A DNA stretch of 64,000 bases from Anaeromyces robustus (Eukaryota; Neocallimastigomycota; Neocallimastigomycetes; Neocallimastigales; Neocallimastigaceae): assembly GCA_002104895.1 (NCBI GenBank), contig MCFG01000120.1, forward strand, positions 97,773 through 161,772. Reading direction: 5' to 3'. Below the pieces are notes generated by a model. That model saw only the letters and a program-made list of their open reading frames with translations. It was not told the DNA's origin and did not search any database. Shown here piece by piece: positions 46,400 through 64,000 of this stretch. Within the stretch, counting starts at the first letter, position 1; every line of letters begins with the position of its first letter. Position numbers and translations under genes: made by a program.

Positions 46400-46953
46400 T
46401 CAAAATTTTGCCATTAATTAAAAAAATTTATATTTTTTAAATAAATAAATAAAATATAAATAATATAAATAATATAAATAATAATAATAGTAAATTATAA
46501 TAAATAATTATATAAAAATAATAAAATTTAAAAAATATCATTATTATGATATTATCAAAAATAATTATTTATGAAAAAAATTAATAATAATAATGACAAT
46601 AACAAGGAAAAAAAATAAAAATAAAAATAAAAATAAAATAATAATATACATATACATATCCAAATTATTATTTATTAATTTATTAATAATATCTTATAAT
46701 ATAATTATAGTTAATATACTATTTTAGAAGTATTAATTTATAAATATTTTTTCCTTTTTTTTTTTTTTTTTTTTATACTTTAATTTATTTTGTTTTATTT
46801 TGTTTTATTTTGTTTTATTTTGTTTTAATTTATTTTATTTTGTTTTTATTTTTGTTCTTAGTTTGATGTTTGATATTTATTGTTTTATTAAGATGTAATA
46901 ATTTTAATATTAATTTACTGGAGAATCAAAAAATAAAATAATAATAAACATTT
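46079..46953. other. Intergenic region between convergent genes
   Basis: The 875 bp contain (ATTTT)n at 46313-46333, a T run of about 24 at 46371-46394, a T run at 46756-46774, and a (TTTTG)n tract near 46791-46855. It should hold the 3' ends of both flanking transcripts. No gene is seen. Confidence 0.6.
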
Positions 46954-48789
46954 TTAGTAGTTATATATTCTATATAATTGAGATAGTTCTATATGTTGCC
47001 TACATAATGGGCATTCATTCTTTTATTAGAAGAAGAAAAAAAAATTAATAAATATAAATATAATATATAATATATACAATGTAATTAATAATAAAATTAT
47101 AATCTTTACTTTTTTCTGACACCATTCACAAATACATTGCCTAAATACAAAATTAATACAACATAATATATTAATTATATATATTTTACATTAATTGTAA
47201 TTATTATAATTAATATTGTACCAGCAAAACACATGTCCACAATTCGTTACAGATATATCTTTACAAAATTCTAAACATAATGTGCACTTTCTTAATGATT
47301 TTTCATCTTCTGGTAATTGATTGTACTGCTTTGGTATTTTTTCATCTCTATAAATATATATTTATTAATAATAATTGTTTAAAATTTAAAATTAAAATAT
47401 TTGATAAATTATAAAAATATTTTTTTTAAAAAAAATTATAAATATATTAATAAATTATTACTTGTCATCATCATCATCGATATCTTTATTTATTAATAAA
47501 GATTTTGAATTCTTCATTAACTTAATAAATATTTCAAATAAAATAATATATCCAAGTGCTTCATATTTATTTTTATCTTCATTTTTTTGAAGTTGTCTTG
47601 TAAATATCTAAAAAAAAATTATTTAAATATAATTTATTATATAATTATTATATTGTAAAAAAAAATAGTTTCCACCTTATGATTTAACTTTTTTTTTTTA
47701 TTTTTATTTTTATTTTGTGTTTATATTATTTTATTTTTACTTACATATCTATTATTTAATATTCTTTTTGAAATTTCATAATATTTTCCATTAATATAAA
47801 ATAATGAAATATGAACAGCGTATATATATTTTTCAAATAAAATTTTTAATCTTGGTATTTGATTATGTGTTATTCTTTTAAGGGTATCTTTTTTTGTTGG
47901 ATTAACATCTTAAATATTATAAATTAAGTTTAAATATATATATAAAAAAATTTACAAATTAAGTTCCAATTATACTAATTTTTCAAAAATGATTAAAAAT
48001 AAAAATAAAAATAAAAATAAAAATAAAAATAAAAATAAAAACCTTTTATTGGAGTTGTTGAATTTTTTATTACTTTTTGTAATTTATTAAGAAATAACTT
48101 TATAAAATGTGGAAAACCAATATGAAGTAAAATGATATATATTTTTTTCTATCAAATATATTAATTATAAAAAATATAATAAATTAATTAAAAAATAAAA
48201 TAAAAAAAAAAAAAAAAAAAAAGATATAATAATATAGAAAAATAATATATACAAGTTTTGAAGGTGGAGTTTTAGTTGAGTTATTTATAGGTATAATTTC
48301 ACAATACTCTTCTCCAAGAGTTTGATTTCCTAATTGTTTTATTATTTTAATATTTAATCAGTAAATGTATACTATTTTTTTTAATCAATAACAATAAATA
48401 ATATATATATATATATACCCATAATGGATGTCAATATATAATAAAGAAAACGACTAATTAATGTTATATTACTTTCATATTTAATAAATTTTCGTGTTCC
48501 TAGAAGTTACAATTAAGATATAATATAAAATTTAAAATTAAATGATAAATTTATAAAATCAAATATTTATTAAAAAAAAAAAAAACATTTAATCTCTTAT
48601 AAATATATATAAATCTTTACCAAAAATTTGTTTAAATAAATTTTTAGTTTCATTAATTAAATAATCCTGATAATATTCATCAAATTGAACTGAGCGTACT
48701 ATAGAAGACTGACTTGCATATGGAAAAGTTATATCCATAGCATTAGCAGTTATGCTTTTTTTATTTGAATTTTTTGAATTATTTTTCAT
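46954..48789 (-). CDS. PEX10: Peroxisome biogenesis RING ubiquitin ligase PEX10, 321 aa
   Basis: Nine exons: 48789-48621, 48499-48419, 48329-48253, 48148-48043, 47908-47745, 47607-47462, 47347-47222, 47140-47110, 47019-46954 (966 nt), close to human PEX10 (about 326 aa). Family signatures: LGEEYCEI, the helix LLHIGFPHFIKLF, AVHISLFYINGKYYEISKRI, EALGYIILFEIFIKL, and a C-terminal C3HC4 RING: CTLCLEFCKD, TNCGHVFCWQCICEWC and KKNECPLCRQ, with all eight zinc ligands present. With PEX2 and PEX12 this protein forms the peroxisomal membrane ligase that ubiquitinates PEX5 for receptor recycling. The middle has an acidic spacer (KDIDDDDDKDEK) before the RING. Nothing looks broken, so the gene is probably functional. 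The eighth exon is 31 nt long. Confidence 0.93.
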
Positions 48790-49877
48790 ATATATAGAAA
48801 GAAATATATTTTTATTATGATTATTTTTTTTAATAAATATAATTTGAATTATTCAATTGTTCTTCTTGAAATACGTTCTTTTGAAATTTTAAAAAAAATA
48901 TATTTATTACTAATTATTTTTTATTAATAATAAATGATAAATAATATTATTTCAACTGATTTATATTTTTTTTATTTTAGGAATATATTATTATTTATAA
49001 ATATCTCGAAATTTAATTAAATAAAAATAAATTATATATTTTTATCAAATGTATAATAATATATTTAATTATTTAATTATTTAATTATTTAATTATTTAA
49101 TTATATTTTTGTTATTTTTTATTTTGAAATATATAAAACTGATTTATTGTTGTTAAACTTTTATTAATTTATTATTATAATAATGACATATAATGATTAT
49201 AATATTACGATTACGATTAAAATTATAATTATAATTTTAAATTATAGTTAATTAAATTAATATTAGTTTATCAAGAAAAGAAGTATTTAAAAATCCATAT
49301 TAAAAATTTTTATATACTTCGCAAGAAAAAAATTTTTTTCATTTTTTACAATTTTTAATTTTGACATAATTATATATTTCGTTTTAATAATTAAATATAT
49401 AAATTATAATAATATATAGTATAACAAGTAACACTAACAATCACGTTTATTATGAATGATCTACATATAATTATTATAATAAATCATTAATTTATAATTA
49501 TATTAATATTGATTATTCATTTTTTTTTAGGAATGATTATCCAATTGTATTTAAATAATTAGGTTAAAAAAGAATTAAAAAATTAATGAATATAAAGAAC
49601 ACTTTTTTTTTCTTTTCTAAAAGTTCCAAGGAACAATTTACAACCTTAAAAATAAGAAAATAAAGAAATATAAAAAAATAAAATAGAACAGAATATATTT
49701 CATATATCATATATTATTTTATTATAAAATATTATAAAGTAAAGAATTATTTAAATTTTGAAATTTCAACATTATATTAAAAATTATATCTATATAGAAA
49801 TTAAAATTTCACTAATTTAAAATCCATCATTTGATTTATTATACATATGCTAAATATTTAAAATTATTGATAAAAAG
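48790..49877. promoter_or_regulatory. Divergent intergenic region between PEX10 and MAP1
   Basis: The 1.09 kb between two start codons include an 8-bp period repeat (TTATTTAA) at about 49067-49105. A block near 49616-49650 (TCTAAAAGTTCCAAGGAACA) has above-average GC content and contains the short palindrome TTCCAAGGAA. No coding sequence is seen. Confidence 0.5.
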
Positions 49878-51484
49878 ATGGTTGAACATACTTGTGAAAA
49901 TCCAGATTGTAATAATCCAGCTAAACTTAGATGTCCAACTTGGTAAAATATATTATTTTTAAATGGCGACTAAAACATTTATTATTCATTAAATGTATTA
50001 ATTAACAATTACCAATTAACAATATTCTTTTCTTAATTTTTTCTTTATCACTTTTATTTTTTTTAAAAAAAATAAAATAAAATAAAATAATATAAATAAA
50101 AACAATATTAATATAATATAACATATATAAAAAAGTATAAAAAAAGACATTGAAGGTGGTTTTTATTGTTCTCAAAATTGTTTCAAAACCTGTTGGACTG
50201 AACATAAAAAAAAGCACGCTGGTAATTATTATAAATATTATTCTATTTATTATTTTATATGTTTTAAAAAACATATTTAAATATTATTAATAAAATTATA
50301 TTACATTATTCCTTATTAAATAACATAGCTACAACCCTCTATGATCCATTTCCAAATTATCACTATACTGGTAAACTTAGACCAGTCTATCCACTTTCTC
50401 CAAAGCGTGAAGTTCCATCACATATTGAAGTACCAGACTATGCCGAAAGTGGTAAATACATATTTAAATTTATATATAATGTTATTCATTTTGAATTATC
50501 ATTAAAATATTATAACAATAATTATATAAATTTTAATATTCCTAATTTTTATATAAATTTATTTCTAAATAATATTATATTAAAAATTTCATAAATTAAT
50601 TTTCTTTTTTTTTTTTTTTTTTAATTATTAAATAAGGATATCCTACTTCTGAAATGAATCTTGGTGGTGATAAACAAATTGAAATTATAACTGGTAAAGA
50701 ATTAGAACTCTGTAGAAAAGCTTGTGAGGTATTATAATATATACATAATAAAAAGATTTATTTTATAATTAAATATTATTTTTTTTTTTTTGTTATGTAT
50801 TATATAATAAAAAAGAATAATAAAAAAGAATAATAAAAAAGAATAATAAGATATTTAAGTCTTTTCATTATTTCCTCTTTATTAATTTCTAATTTATGTT
50901 ATAATAAATTTCATTAATTATTAAAAAAAATTTTTTTATATATACATATTTTTTTTTAATATTATTTGTTATTATAACTGTTTAAAGATTACAAGAGAAG
51001 TACTTGAAGCTGCTGGAAAAATTATTAAACCAGGAATTACCACTGATGAAATTGATAGAGTTGTTCACGAAGAAACTATTAAGCGTGATGCTTATCCAAG
51101 TCCATTGAATTATATGCACTACCCAAAATCAGTATGTACTTCTGTTAATGAATGTATTTGTCATGGTATTCCAGATAATAGAAAACTTGAAGATGGTGAT
51201 ATTATTAATATTGATGTATCATGCTATTACAAGGGTTTCCATGGTAATTTTTAAATTATTATAATATTAGCAATAATATTTAAATAATATCTATATACCA
51301 GCTACATTAATATAGATATTATATAATTATTGGATATATATAATTATTGTATAGAGAATTATTTATTATATATATACACACACATTTTTAATACATATGA
51401 ACATAATATAAATTATTATTATAAATATGAATATTATATAAAATATATTTTTTTGTATAATATTTTTATTTAATTTATTGATTG

Positions 51485-51561
<77 letters not shown>

Positions 51562-52599
51562 TAATTAATTAATAATATAAATATTAATGACATATAGGTG
51601 ATAGTAATAAAACTTTCTTAGTTGGTAATGTTGATGCTAACGGTAGAAAATTAGTTGATGTTACGAAAGAAAGTTTAAAAAGAGCAATTGCAATTGGTAA
51701 TATATATATATTAAAAATAGTAATTAAAACAATCCAGAACTAATATAATATTTATCATTTTTAAATTTATAATTAATAGTTAAGCCAGGAGTTCTTTATC
51801 GTGAAATTGGTAATGTTATTGAAAAATACGTTAAAGCACAAGGTTTTAGTGTTGTTAAAACTTATTGTGGACATGGTGTACATAGACATTTCCATTGCCC
51901 ACCAACTGTTTGTCACTATGCCAAAAACAAAACTTTTGGTGTTATGAAACCAGGGTATATATTTTTATTTTTATTAAATAATAATAATTAATATAATAAT
52001 AATAAATAATAATAATAATAATAATTTTTAAAATAAAATAAAAGAAAAGAAAAGAAAAAAAAAAAAAAAAAGAAAGAAAGAAAAAGAAAAAAAAATAGAA
52101 ATAAAATAAAAAATATTTTAATTTTTCAACATTTTATTAATATGATAATTATTATTGTTTGTTTAAAAAGACATATTTTCACTATTGAACCAATGATTAA
52201 TGAAGGAAGTTATAAGGATACTCAATGGCCAGATGTAATCATTATTTGATATTTATTAAATATTTAAATAATTTATTAAATTGTTAATATTTTTAATATT
52301 GGTTTTCTATATTCATAATAATTTTTTAATAAATGGTTAATTATTATTGTAATAATCATCATTATTATAATAATATAGGATTGGACTGCAGTAACAGTTG
52401 ATGGAAAGAGATCAGGTATATTTTATAATATTATTAAATTAATATAAATTATAATACTAATTATTATTATATCACTATAATAATTAAACTATATATTAAA
52501 TTATCTATTAATAAATATTTTTTAGCTCAATTCGAACATACTCTTTTAGTTACTGAAAATGGATGTGAAATTTTAACAGCAAAGGATGGCAAATGGTAA
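49878..52599 (+). CDS. MAP1: Methionine aminopeptidase 1, 356 aa
   Basis: Ten exons: 49878-49942, 50136-50221, 50329-50451, 50637-50728, 50988-51243, 51598-51696, 51780-51954, 52171-52234, 52379-52415, 52526-52599 (1071 nt). The enzyme removes the initiator Met from nascent proteins at the ribosome. The N-terminus has the eukaryotic type-1 zinc finger ([17 protein letters not shown], then [14 protein letters not shown] and a His pair). The catalytic pita-bread domain is complete: metal ligands Asp198 ([10 protein letters not shown]), Asp209 (HGDSNKTF), His272 (YCGHGVH), Glu305 (FTIEPMI) and Glu336 (QFEHTLLV), plus His181 in [13 protein letters not shown]. The spacing equals that of human METAP1 with a constant offset of 31. 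Exon 9 is 37 nt. The protein is cytosolic and the gene looks intact. Confidence 0.97.
51484..51560 (+). repeat. (TTTA)n in an intron of MAP1
   Basis: A pure ATTT/TTTA tetranucleotide tract of about 75 bp lies within the intron 51244-51597. An (AC)n-like ATACACACACA also lies at 51375-51384. Confidence 0.9.
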
Positions 52600-58318
<5,719 letters not shown>

Positions 58319-59105
58319 TCTATAAGGCAAAAAAAAAAAAAATAAATATAAAAATTATATTACTGCAAAGTAATTTTTTTTTTAATTTATATTTATTTTA
58401 TATAAAATTAAAAATTTATATAAAAATCGATATTGCTATCAATTTTTATATTCCTATACTCATTAATTAAAATGATAATTAAAAATAATAATAAAAAATT
58501 TTTATTATATTTATTTTTATGGATACAAGTTTTTTTTTTTATAATTTTATAAAAAAAATAGTAAAAACTATAAAATGGATATTCACACTAGAAACAGATA
58601 GAAAATAATAAAAAAAAATTTTTTTTTTATTTAATTTCAATTTTCAAAATATCATTATATAAAAAAATGGAAATGAAGAAATGAATTGATGTATTTTTTA
58701 AATTATTACTATATATTTATATATATATATATTTAACTGGAATTAAACTATTAACATATAATTTAACTGGACATATTAATATTTAAATTAATATATATAG
58801 TTTAATATTTTATTATTATGTAAATAACATTTAACAATTTTTAATATAATAACAGATAACAGTAAAAAATTTTAAAAAAATATAATAATAGTTTAGATAA
58901 ATATATTCTTCATATGGCATAAAGATAAAAATCCATATATATATTTATTATATATTATATAATAATATATATTAAAAAAATTAATATATACAACTGGAAA
59001 TGATTAAATATATTATTTATTTTAAAAAATAATTAAATAAAAGATTTAAAAAAAAAAAAAAAAATATTAATGCTGTTTTATTTATATATTTAATATTTTC
59101 TTTTC

Positions 59106-59136
<31 letters not shown>

Positions 59137-59752
59137 TTATGATAGAAATTTTTTTTATTATTATTATTATTATTAATATATTATTTATATTTAAATTATA
59201 TTTATCATAAAATAATTGATTTTTTTTTTTTTTTGTTATTATTTTTCTTGATTTTATTTTATACAATTATTATATAAAAATCAAATATGTTTTATAAAAA
59301 AGAAAAAGCAAAAAAAAAAAATTTTTTTTATTTGTAGTATATAAAATAATATTGAATAAAAAAAAAATCATTCTTTCTAAAAAATTTTGTAATTTAAATA
59401 AAAATAATGAATAAATAACAATTTTTTTTTCTTTAAAATTATGATATGATTATTATTATTATTATTATTATTATTATTTCCGTTGTTACTGTTGTTATTA
59501 TTGTCGATGTTATATATATATATATATATATGTTGATAATAATACTACAATATATGATATTTGATAATAATACAAAATATATATTTAATTTATGATATTG
59601 GTAATAATTAATTAATATTTTTATGTATTCTTTAATGTTTTAATTTATTGTATATAATATGAATTCTATAATAATTGATTAGATTTGTTTTTCAAAAAAA
59701 AAAAAATAAAATAAAATAAAATAATGAATTACTTTTTGTATTTTTTTTTTTT
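58319..59752. other. Intergenic region between convergent genes
   Basis: The 1.4 kb contain an AT dinucleotide tract at 59114-59138, TTA runs at 59156-59174 and 59450-59477, and A/T homopolymers. A GC-richer bit with GTTACTGTTGTTATTATTGT lies near 59483. No gene is seen. Confidence 0.65.
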
Positions 59753-62700
59753 TTAGATTATAAATTTTTTACTTTCTTCTTCAAAATTATATTTTGTCCA
59801 TGGTTTCCAATAAATAACACTCAAAGCTATCCTTGATGCTTTAACAATTAATGGTGATGATGATAACATTGATAATTTTTTTAACTATTTTATAATTAAA
59901 GAAAGAAATATTATTAAAAACTTTAGTCGAATAAAAAAAAAATAAAATAGGTAATAAATAATAAAATAAAAAATAATAATAATAATAAAATACCTTTGTT
60001 GAACAATTTAATTCTATAATTTCTCTACCAATAGGATCTTCTGCACAATTAGTCAAAATCTTTATTTTATAATTATATATAAAATAATAACAATAAATAA
60101 TTGATTAAAAAAAATAAATAACTATTATATTTTTTTACTCATTTTATTAATTTTTTAAATTACTTTAATTAATGATAATTGGAAGGAAGTATCAGAATCA
60201 TCATTCAACATCCATATAATTGAATGAATGCCATCTTTATTCATTTTCTTTTTGGCATCACAGTTTAATGTAATCCTTTTTTTTTATTTGTTTGTTTGTT
60301 TCATTTATTTATATTATTAAAATATTTTTTTTTTATTAAAACAAATAATAATAACAATAATAATAATAATAATAAATAATAATAATGTATATTAATAACA
60401 ATATTGTATATACAAAATAAAAAGAATAATAAACTTACCACATTAGCGCACTTGCAGATTCTCTTTTTAATTTTGGTGAGGACACTACCATTAGTTGAAC
60501 AAAAATATCAATTAACCCATATTTACAGGCTAATTCCTTACCTTCTTTATAATAACTAAATTTATAACATATATATAAATAAATATTTTTTTTTTCTTGT
60601 TGTCAAATATATATAAATATTTAATATTTTTTTTCATTTTATAATTCATAAATCAATTATTTACCATAAAGCCTGTACACATTTTGCTGTAGAAATTTTA
60701 ACTTCTTCACTATTATCAATTGACAATAATAGACTTTTAAAGAAAACAATAATATTTAATTTAAGAGCAGAAGATGGCATTAATTTTGGCTTTCCATAAC
60801 GTATACATTTTGCGATTATTTCTAATATAATAGATTTTAAACTCATTTTTTCATCTTCAATTAATTTTACCAATCGATTAAATAAAAATAAATTCAATAC
60901 AGCATCAATACCTATATATATTCCATATTACATCATATAAATAAAATATATGAAAAAAAAAATATATGAATAAAGATTTGAATAAAAATATATATGTATT
61001 TTAAATAATATTATTTATGAAATACATTAATATAACCAATAAATATTATAGTTTTAATAAATTTACATTTATATTATATAAAAAATATTAAAATAAATTA
61101 CCATCTTGAGTTTCACATAGTTTTAAAAAAGTATTATAAGTATTCTTTCTGACAATAAAATCTTCATCATAAAAACGACTTGATAATGTATTTAGTATAC
61201 TTAATTTTTCTAAAATTTTTTGTCTACCATACACATGAGCTATTTTTTATTATTTAATAATTTAATTATTTTTTAGATATTTATAAATATATATTATATT
61301 ATGATATTGATTACAAATTACAATAATAATTATTATATTTATTTTATAATTTAATTTAATTTAACAACATTATTTTCTTATTATTATAATTATTATTATT
61401 ATAAGCTTTTATTTATTTGAAAAAAAAATAATAATTACTCGAGAATAAATAAAGTAGTTCTGTCACTTTTTGTCTGACTAATGCTTTATCATCATATATT
61501 AGCTTAATCACCCTTGAAAGAACATCTATTACAATTATTATTATTTATTTATTTAATTAATTAATTATTTATTTATTTATTTGTTTGTTTATTTATTTGT
61601 TTATTTATTTTTATTAATCGCTTATTATTTCCATAATTTATTTATTATTTATTATTATAAATCTTAATTCACCTTCAATAAATCCAAGATAAATATTTTC
61701 TGGTTTATGAAACATTTGACATAAAATAATTAATGCCTTTTGACATATTACATCATCTCTACTTAATATTTGAGAAACCTATATATGTAATTTTTTTTTT
61801 TTTTTTTTTTTTTGATTAAGAATTAATTATGATAATTTATAATTATATTATTTTATTGATTATTATTGAAGTAATAATTATAGTATGAAGTATTCCATTT
61901 TTGTTTAAATTATATTAATTTGATTTTATTATGTTTTGATTTATTTTGTTATCATTATTTTATTATTGATATATAATTATCATTAAAAATAATTATAAAA
62001 ATATATACAAATAATATAATTTTTTTTTATTAATATAATCAATAATAATGATGATAGATGATAATTAAAATATATTAAATATTCATTTATTAATGTTTAT
62101 TTATTTAAAACTTACTAATTGTGGAATACCATCTCTTTCATATGCTATATCTGTTTTAGTTGGTAATAAATGTTGAGGAACTACAGGATACAATAAACCT
62201 TCTCTTAAATATGATTCATAAATATCACTTTTAGGATTAATTAAATTTTGGAATCTAATATTTTTAAAACGTTCTAACTCTTTTTCTTTAGCTTTTTCTT
62301 TCATTTCAGTAGTATCAGCTTTAACTAATTCAGGATTTTGAGTTAATTCTTGGAAAGCTTTATTTAACTTTTTTTCACTTTCTTTGTGTGTACTTAAAAC
62401 ACTATTCATTCTTTCTTGAGGTGTTTTTGGTTTTTCTAAATTTTGAGTTGATTTTGATTTTTCTTTTTCTTCTGATATTTCTAACTCACTTTCTGTTTTC
62501 TTCACTTCAGTTTCTGATTCAAAATTCATTGAATCATTTTCAAAAAATGAATCATTATCTTCTATATTTTCTGTATTTAGTTCAACACCATTATATATAT
62601 TATATATTATTTTTTTTTTATAAAAAAATTAAAATTATATTTTATTATTTATTATTAATACTGTATTTGTAAACATTTATTTCTTCTCATAAAAAAAGCT

Positions 62701-62957
62701 ATCAATTCAATTTTTATTTCATAATAATTGAATTGTTCTATAAAAAAATAGAAACCTAAAAATTAAAAATATAATATAAAATAAATTTATATACCATTCA
62801 TATTATCTATTTCATTTTGTTTTTTATCATCCTCATCACTTTTTATCATTTCTTCATCTTCTTCAAAAGAAAATTGATCATTTTCAGTACTTCCTAATTC
62901 ACCCAAAGAAAATTGATCTTCTTCTTCTTGAAGTATTTCTATATTTTCATTACTCAT
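59753..62957 (-). CDS. RSPH14: RSPH14-like armadillo-repeat radial spoke protein, 540 aa
   Basis: Ten exons: 62957-62795, 62570-62116, 61778-61673, 61525-61439, 61239-61102, 60911-60665, 60555-60439, 60275-60164, 60059-59994, 59884-59753 (1623 nt). From residue ~195 on it matches RSPH14 (RTDR1): AYERDGIPQLVSQILSRDDV, ICQKALIILCQMFHKPENIY, DDKALVRQKVTELLYLF, SIDNSEEVKISTAKCVQALC, KLKRESASALMWITLNCDAK and the C-terminal ASRIALSVIYWKPW. These are armadillo-type helices. The family is tied to motile cilia and flagella, so the gene points to a swimming zoospore stage. The first ~190 residues are an acidic then Lys/Glu-rich extension (SNENIEILQEEEDQFSLGEL...) not seen in the 348-residue human protein, with a possible coiled coil. 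One intron uses a GTGAAT donor. The identification is good; start chosen as the first in-frame ATG with an acidic N-terminus. Confidence 0.88.
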
Positions 62958-63914
62958 TACTTTATTTGTTTTTATAAATAAATCAAAATATAATTGTTTT
63001 CAAATTAATAATAATTATTTTTTTTTTCTCTCTTTTCTTTTTTATATAATTTATATTTGAATTAATTTAATATCTATTAAAAAATATATACTAATAAAAA
63101 AAATAAAAACAAAAAAAAGAAATAAAATTATCTATATATATTATATTATAGGTGATATATATATATAATAAATATTTTATCTATTTTATTATTTTACTTT
63201 TCGAAATATTTCACATCATTTTTTTTTTTTTTTTTTTTTTTTTAGAAAAAAATTTTTAATAACTCTATTTAATATTAAATTCTATTTCATAAAAAAGATT
63301 ACAATTAATTAATGAAATAAAAATTATTTAATTTCCTAAATATATATAAAATTTTTCCTTATAATATATAAAGTTTAAAATTTCTCTAAAATATTAATAA
63401 TAATGATTTTTAATATATCCATTTTACTTTATATAAATTAAGTAAATTAAGTGTAGAAATGATGATATTCATTTTAGAAATAATTTTATTATTATTACTT
63501 ATTATCAAAAATTAATATATAAAAATAAGTATTTTTTTGAAATTAATAGAATAGAAATTTTTAGTTTAATATTATTAAAAAAAAGATATTATTCATATTT
63601 TAATTGTTTCTCAATTTTTATTATTATTGTTTATATTAAAAGATTCTACCTCAAATCAATTTCAAATAAATAATGAATTTATAAAATTATATTCACAATT
63701 ATAAGATAACCAAAACTAATACTATATTAAAATATTATATTGATTTGCTTATCATTAAATGTATTTAAGTATTATTTTTCTCAAAATATTGAATAATAAA
63801 TAAAAAAATATAGTTCGAAAAGAATATTAACATAACTATTATATATATATATATTTATTTATTTATTGATAATTATATATTATATACTTTAATACAAGTT
63901 CAGATTATTATTTA
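62958..63914. promoter_or_regulatory. Upstream region of RSPH14 and 3' flank of the next gene
   Basis: The ~960 bp contain a T run of about 25 at 63219-63243 and AT tracts such as 63158-63170. It should include the RSPH14 promoter and the 3' UTR of the gene entering from the right. No further coding sequence is visible. Confidence 0.5.
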
Positions 63915-64000
63915 TTATTCTTTATATATTATATTATCTTTTAAAAATATTTCATAATTATCCAAATCAATACCAGGAAGATCTTTATTATTATTATTAT
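63915..64000 (-). CDS. 3' end of a gene running out of the window (partial)
   Basis: On the minus strand the last 86 bases read in one frame as an Asn run followed by KDLPGIDLDNYEIFLKDNII and then YKE-stop (TAA). The composition is coding-like against very AT-rich flanks. It is too short to name. Confidence 0.45.
   Translation of the reverse strand, partial: NNNNKDLPGIDLDNYEIFLKDNIIYKE

Overview
This is nuclear DNA from a eukaryote. It is extremely AT-rich, with intergenic DNA that is almost only A and T, and nearly every gene is broken by short GT...AG introns. I reassembled the genes by hand: for each multi-exon model the exon lengths sum to a multiple of three and the phases agree at every junction. 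The best guess for the source is a zoospore-forming fungus, most likely an anaerobic gut fungus (Neocallimastigomycota). The reasons are the AT-richness, Asn/Ser/Lys-rich low-complexity proteins, a TmcB-type membrane protein, an alpha-arrestin with a PPxY tail, and two genes typical of motile flagella (SPATA4-like and RSPH14). The assignment is inference. All twelve stop codons I can place in supported or probable genes are TAA.

Layout. 1-219: small coding segment ending in KDEL (+). 312-731: 39-bp minisatellite. 1096-8363 (-): a 30-exon gene for a ~1255-residue TmcB-like multi-pass membrane protein, visible as short open frames only until the introns are removed. 8969-12540 (+): SPATA4-like calponin-homology protein with a long C-terminal extension. 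13451-17081 (-): alpha-arrestin. 17082-25659: an 8.6-kb AT-rich gap, the largest in the window. 25660-32928 (+): a 2381-residue chromatin/transcription protein with a degenerate bromodomain, acidic tract, AT-hooks, a GATA zinc finger and a NET-like C-terminus. 35203-38558 (+): tandem PH-domain protein. 39278-40372 (-): the U5 snRNP protein DIM1/DIB1. 42313-46078 (+): unrecognised Asn-rich protein. 46954-48789 (-): peroxisomal RING ubiquitin ligase PEX10. 49878-52599 (+): methionine aminopeptidase 1. 55304-58318 (+): protein with a partial SH3 domain. 59753-62957 (-): RSPH14 radial-spoke armadillo protein. 63915-64000 (-): the 3' end of another gene.

The genes do not form a pathway. They are single housekeeping, signalling, chromatin and flagellar genes in the mixed order usual for fungi. 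Points that stand out are the bromodomain-GATA-NET architecture, the very fragmented TmcB gene with 11- and 18-nt exons and an apparent 25-nt intron, an intact PEX10 in what may be an anaerobe, the shared intron position in the two PH repeats, and the start codon of DIB1 standing alone in its own exon. No tRNA, rRNA, CRISPR array or transposase gene was recognised.
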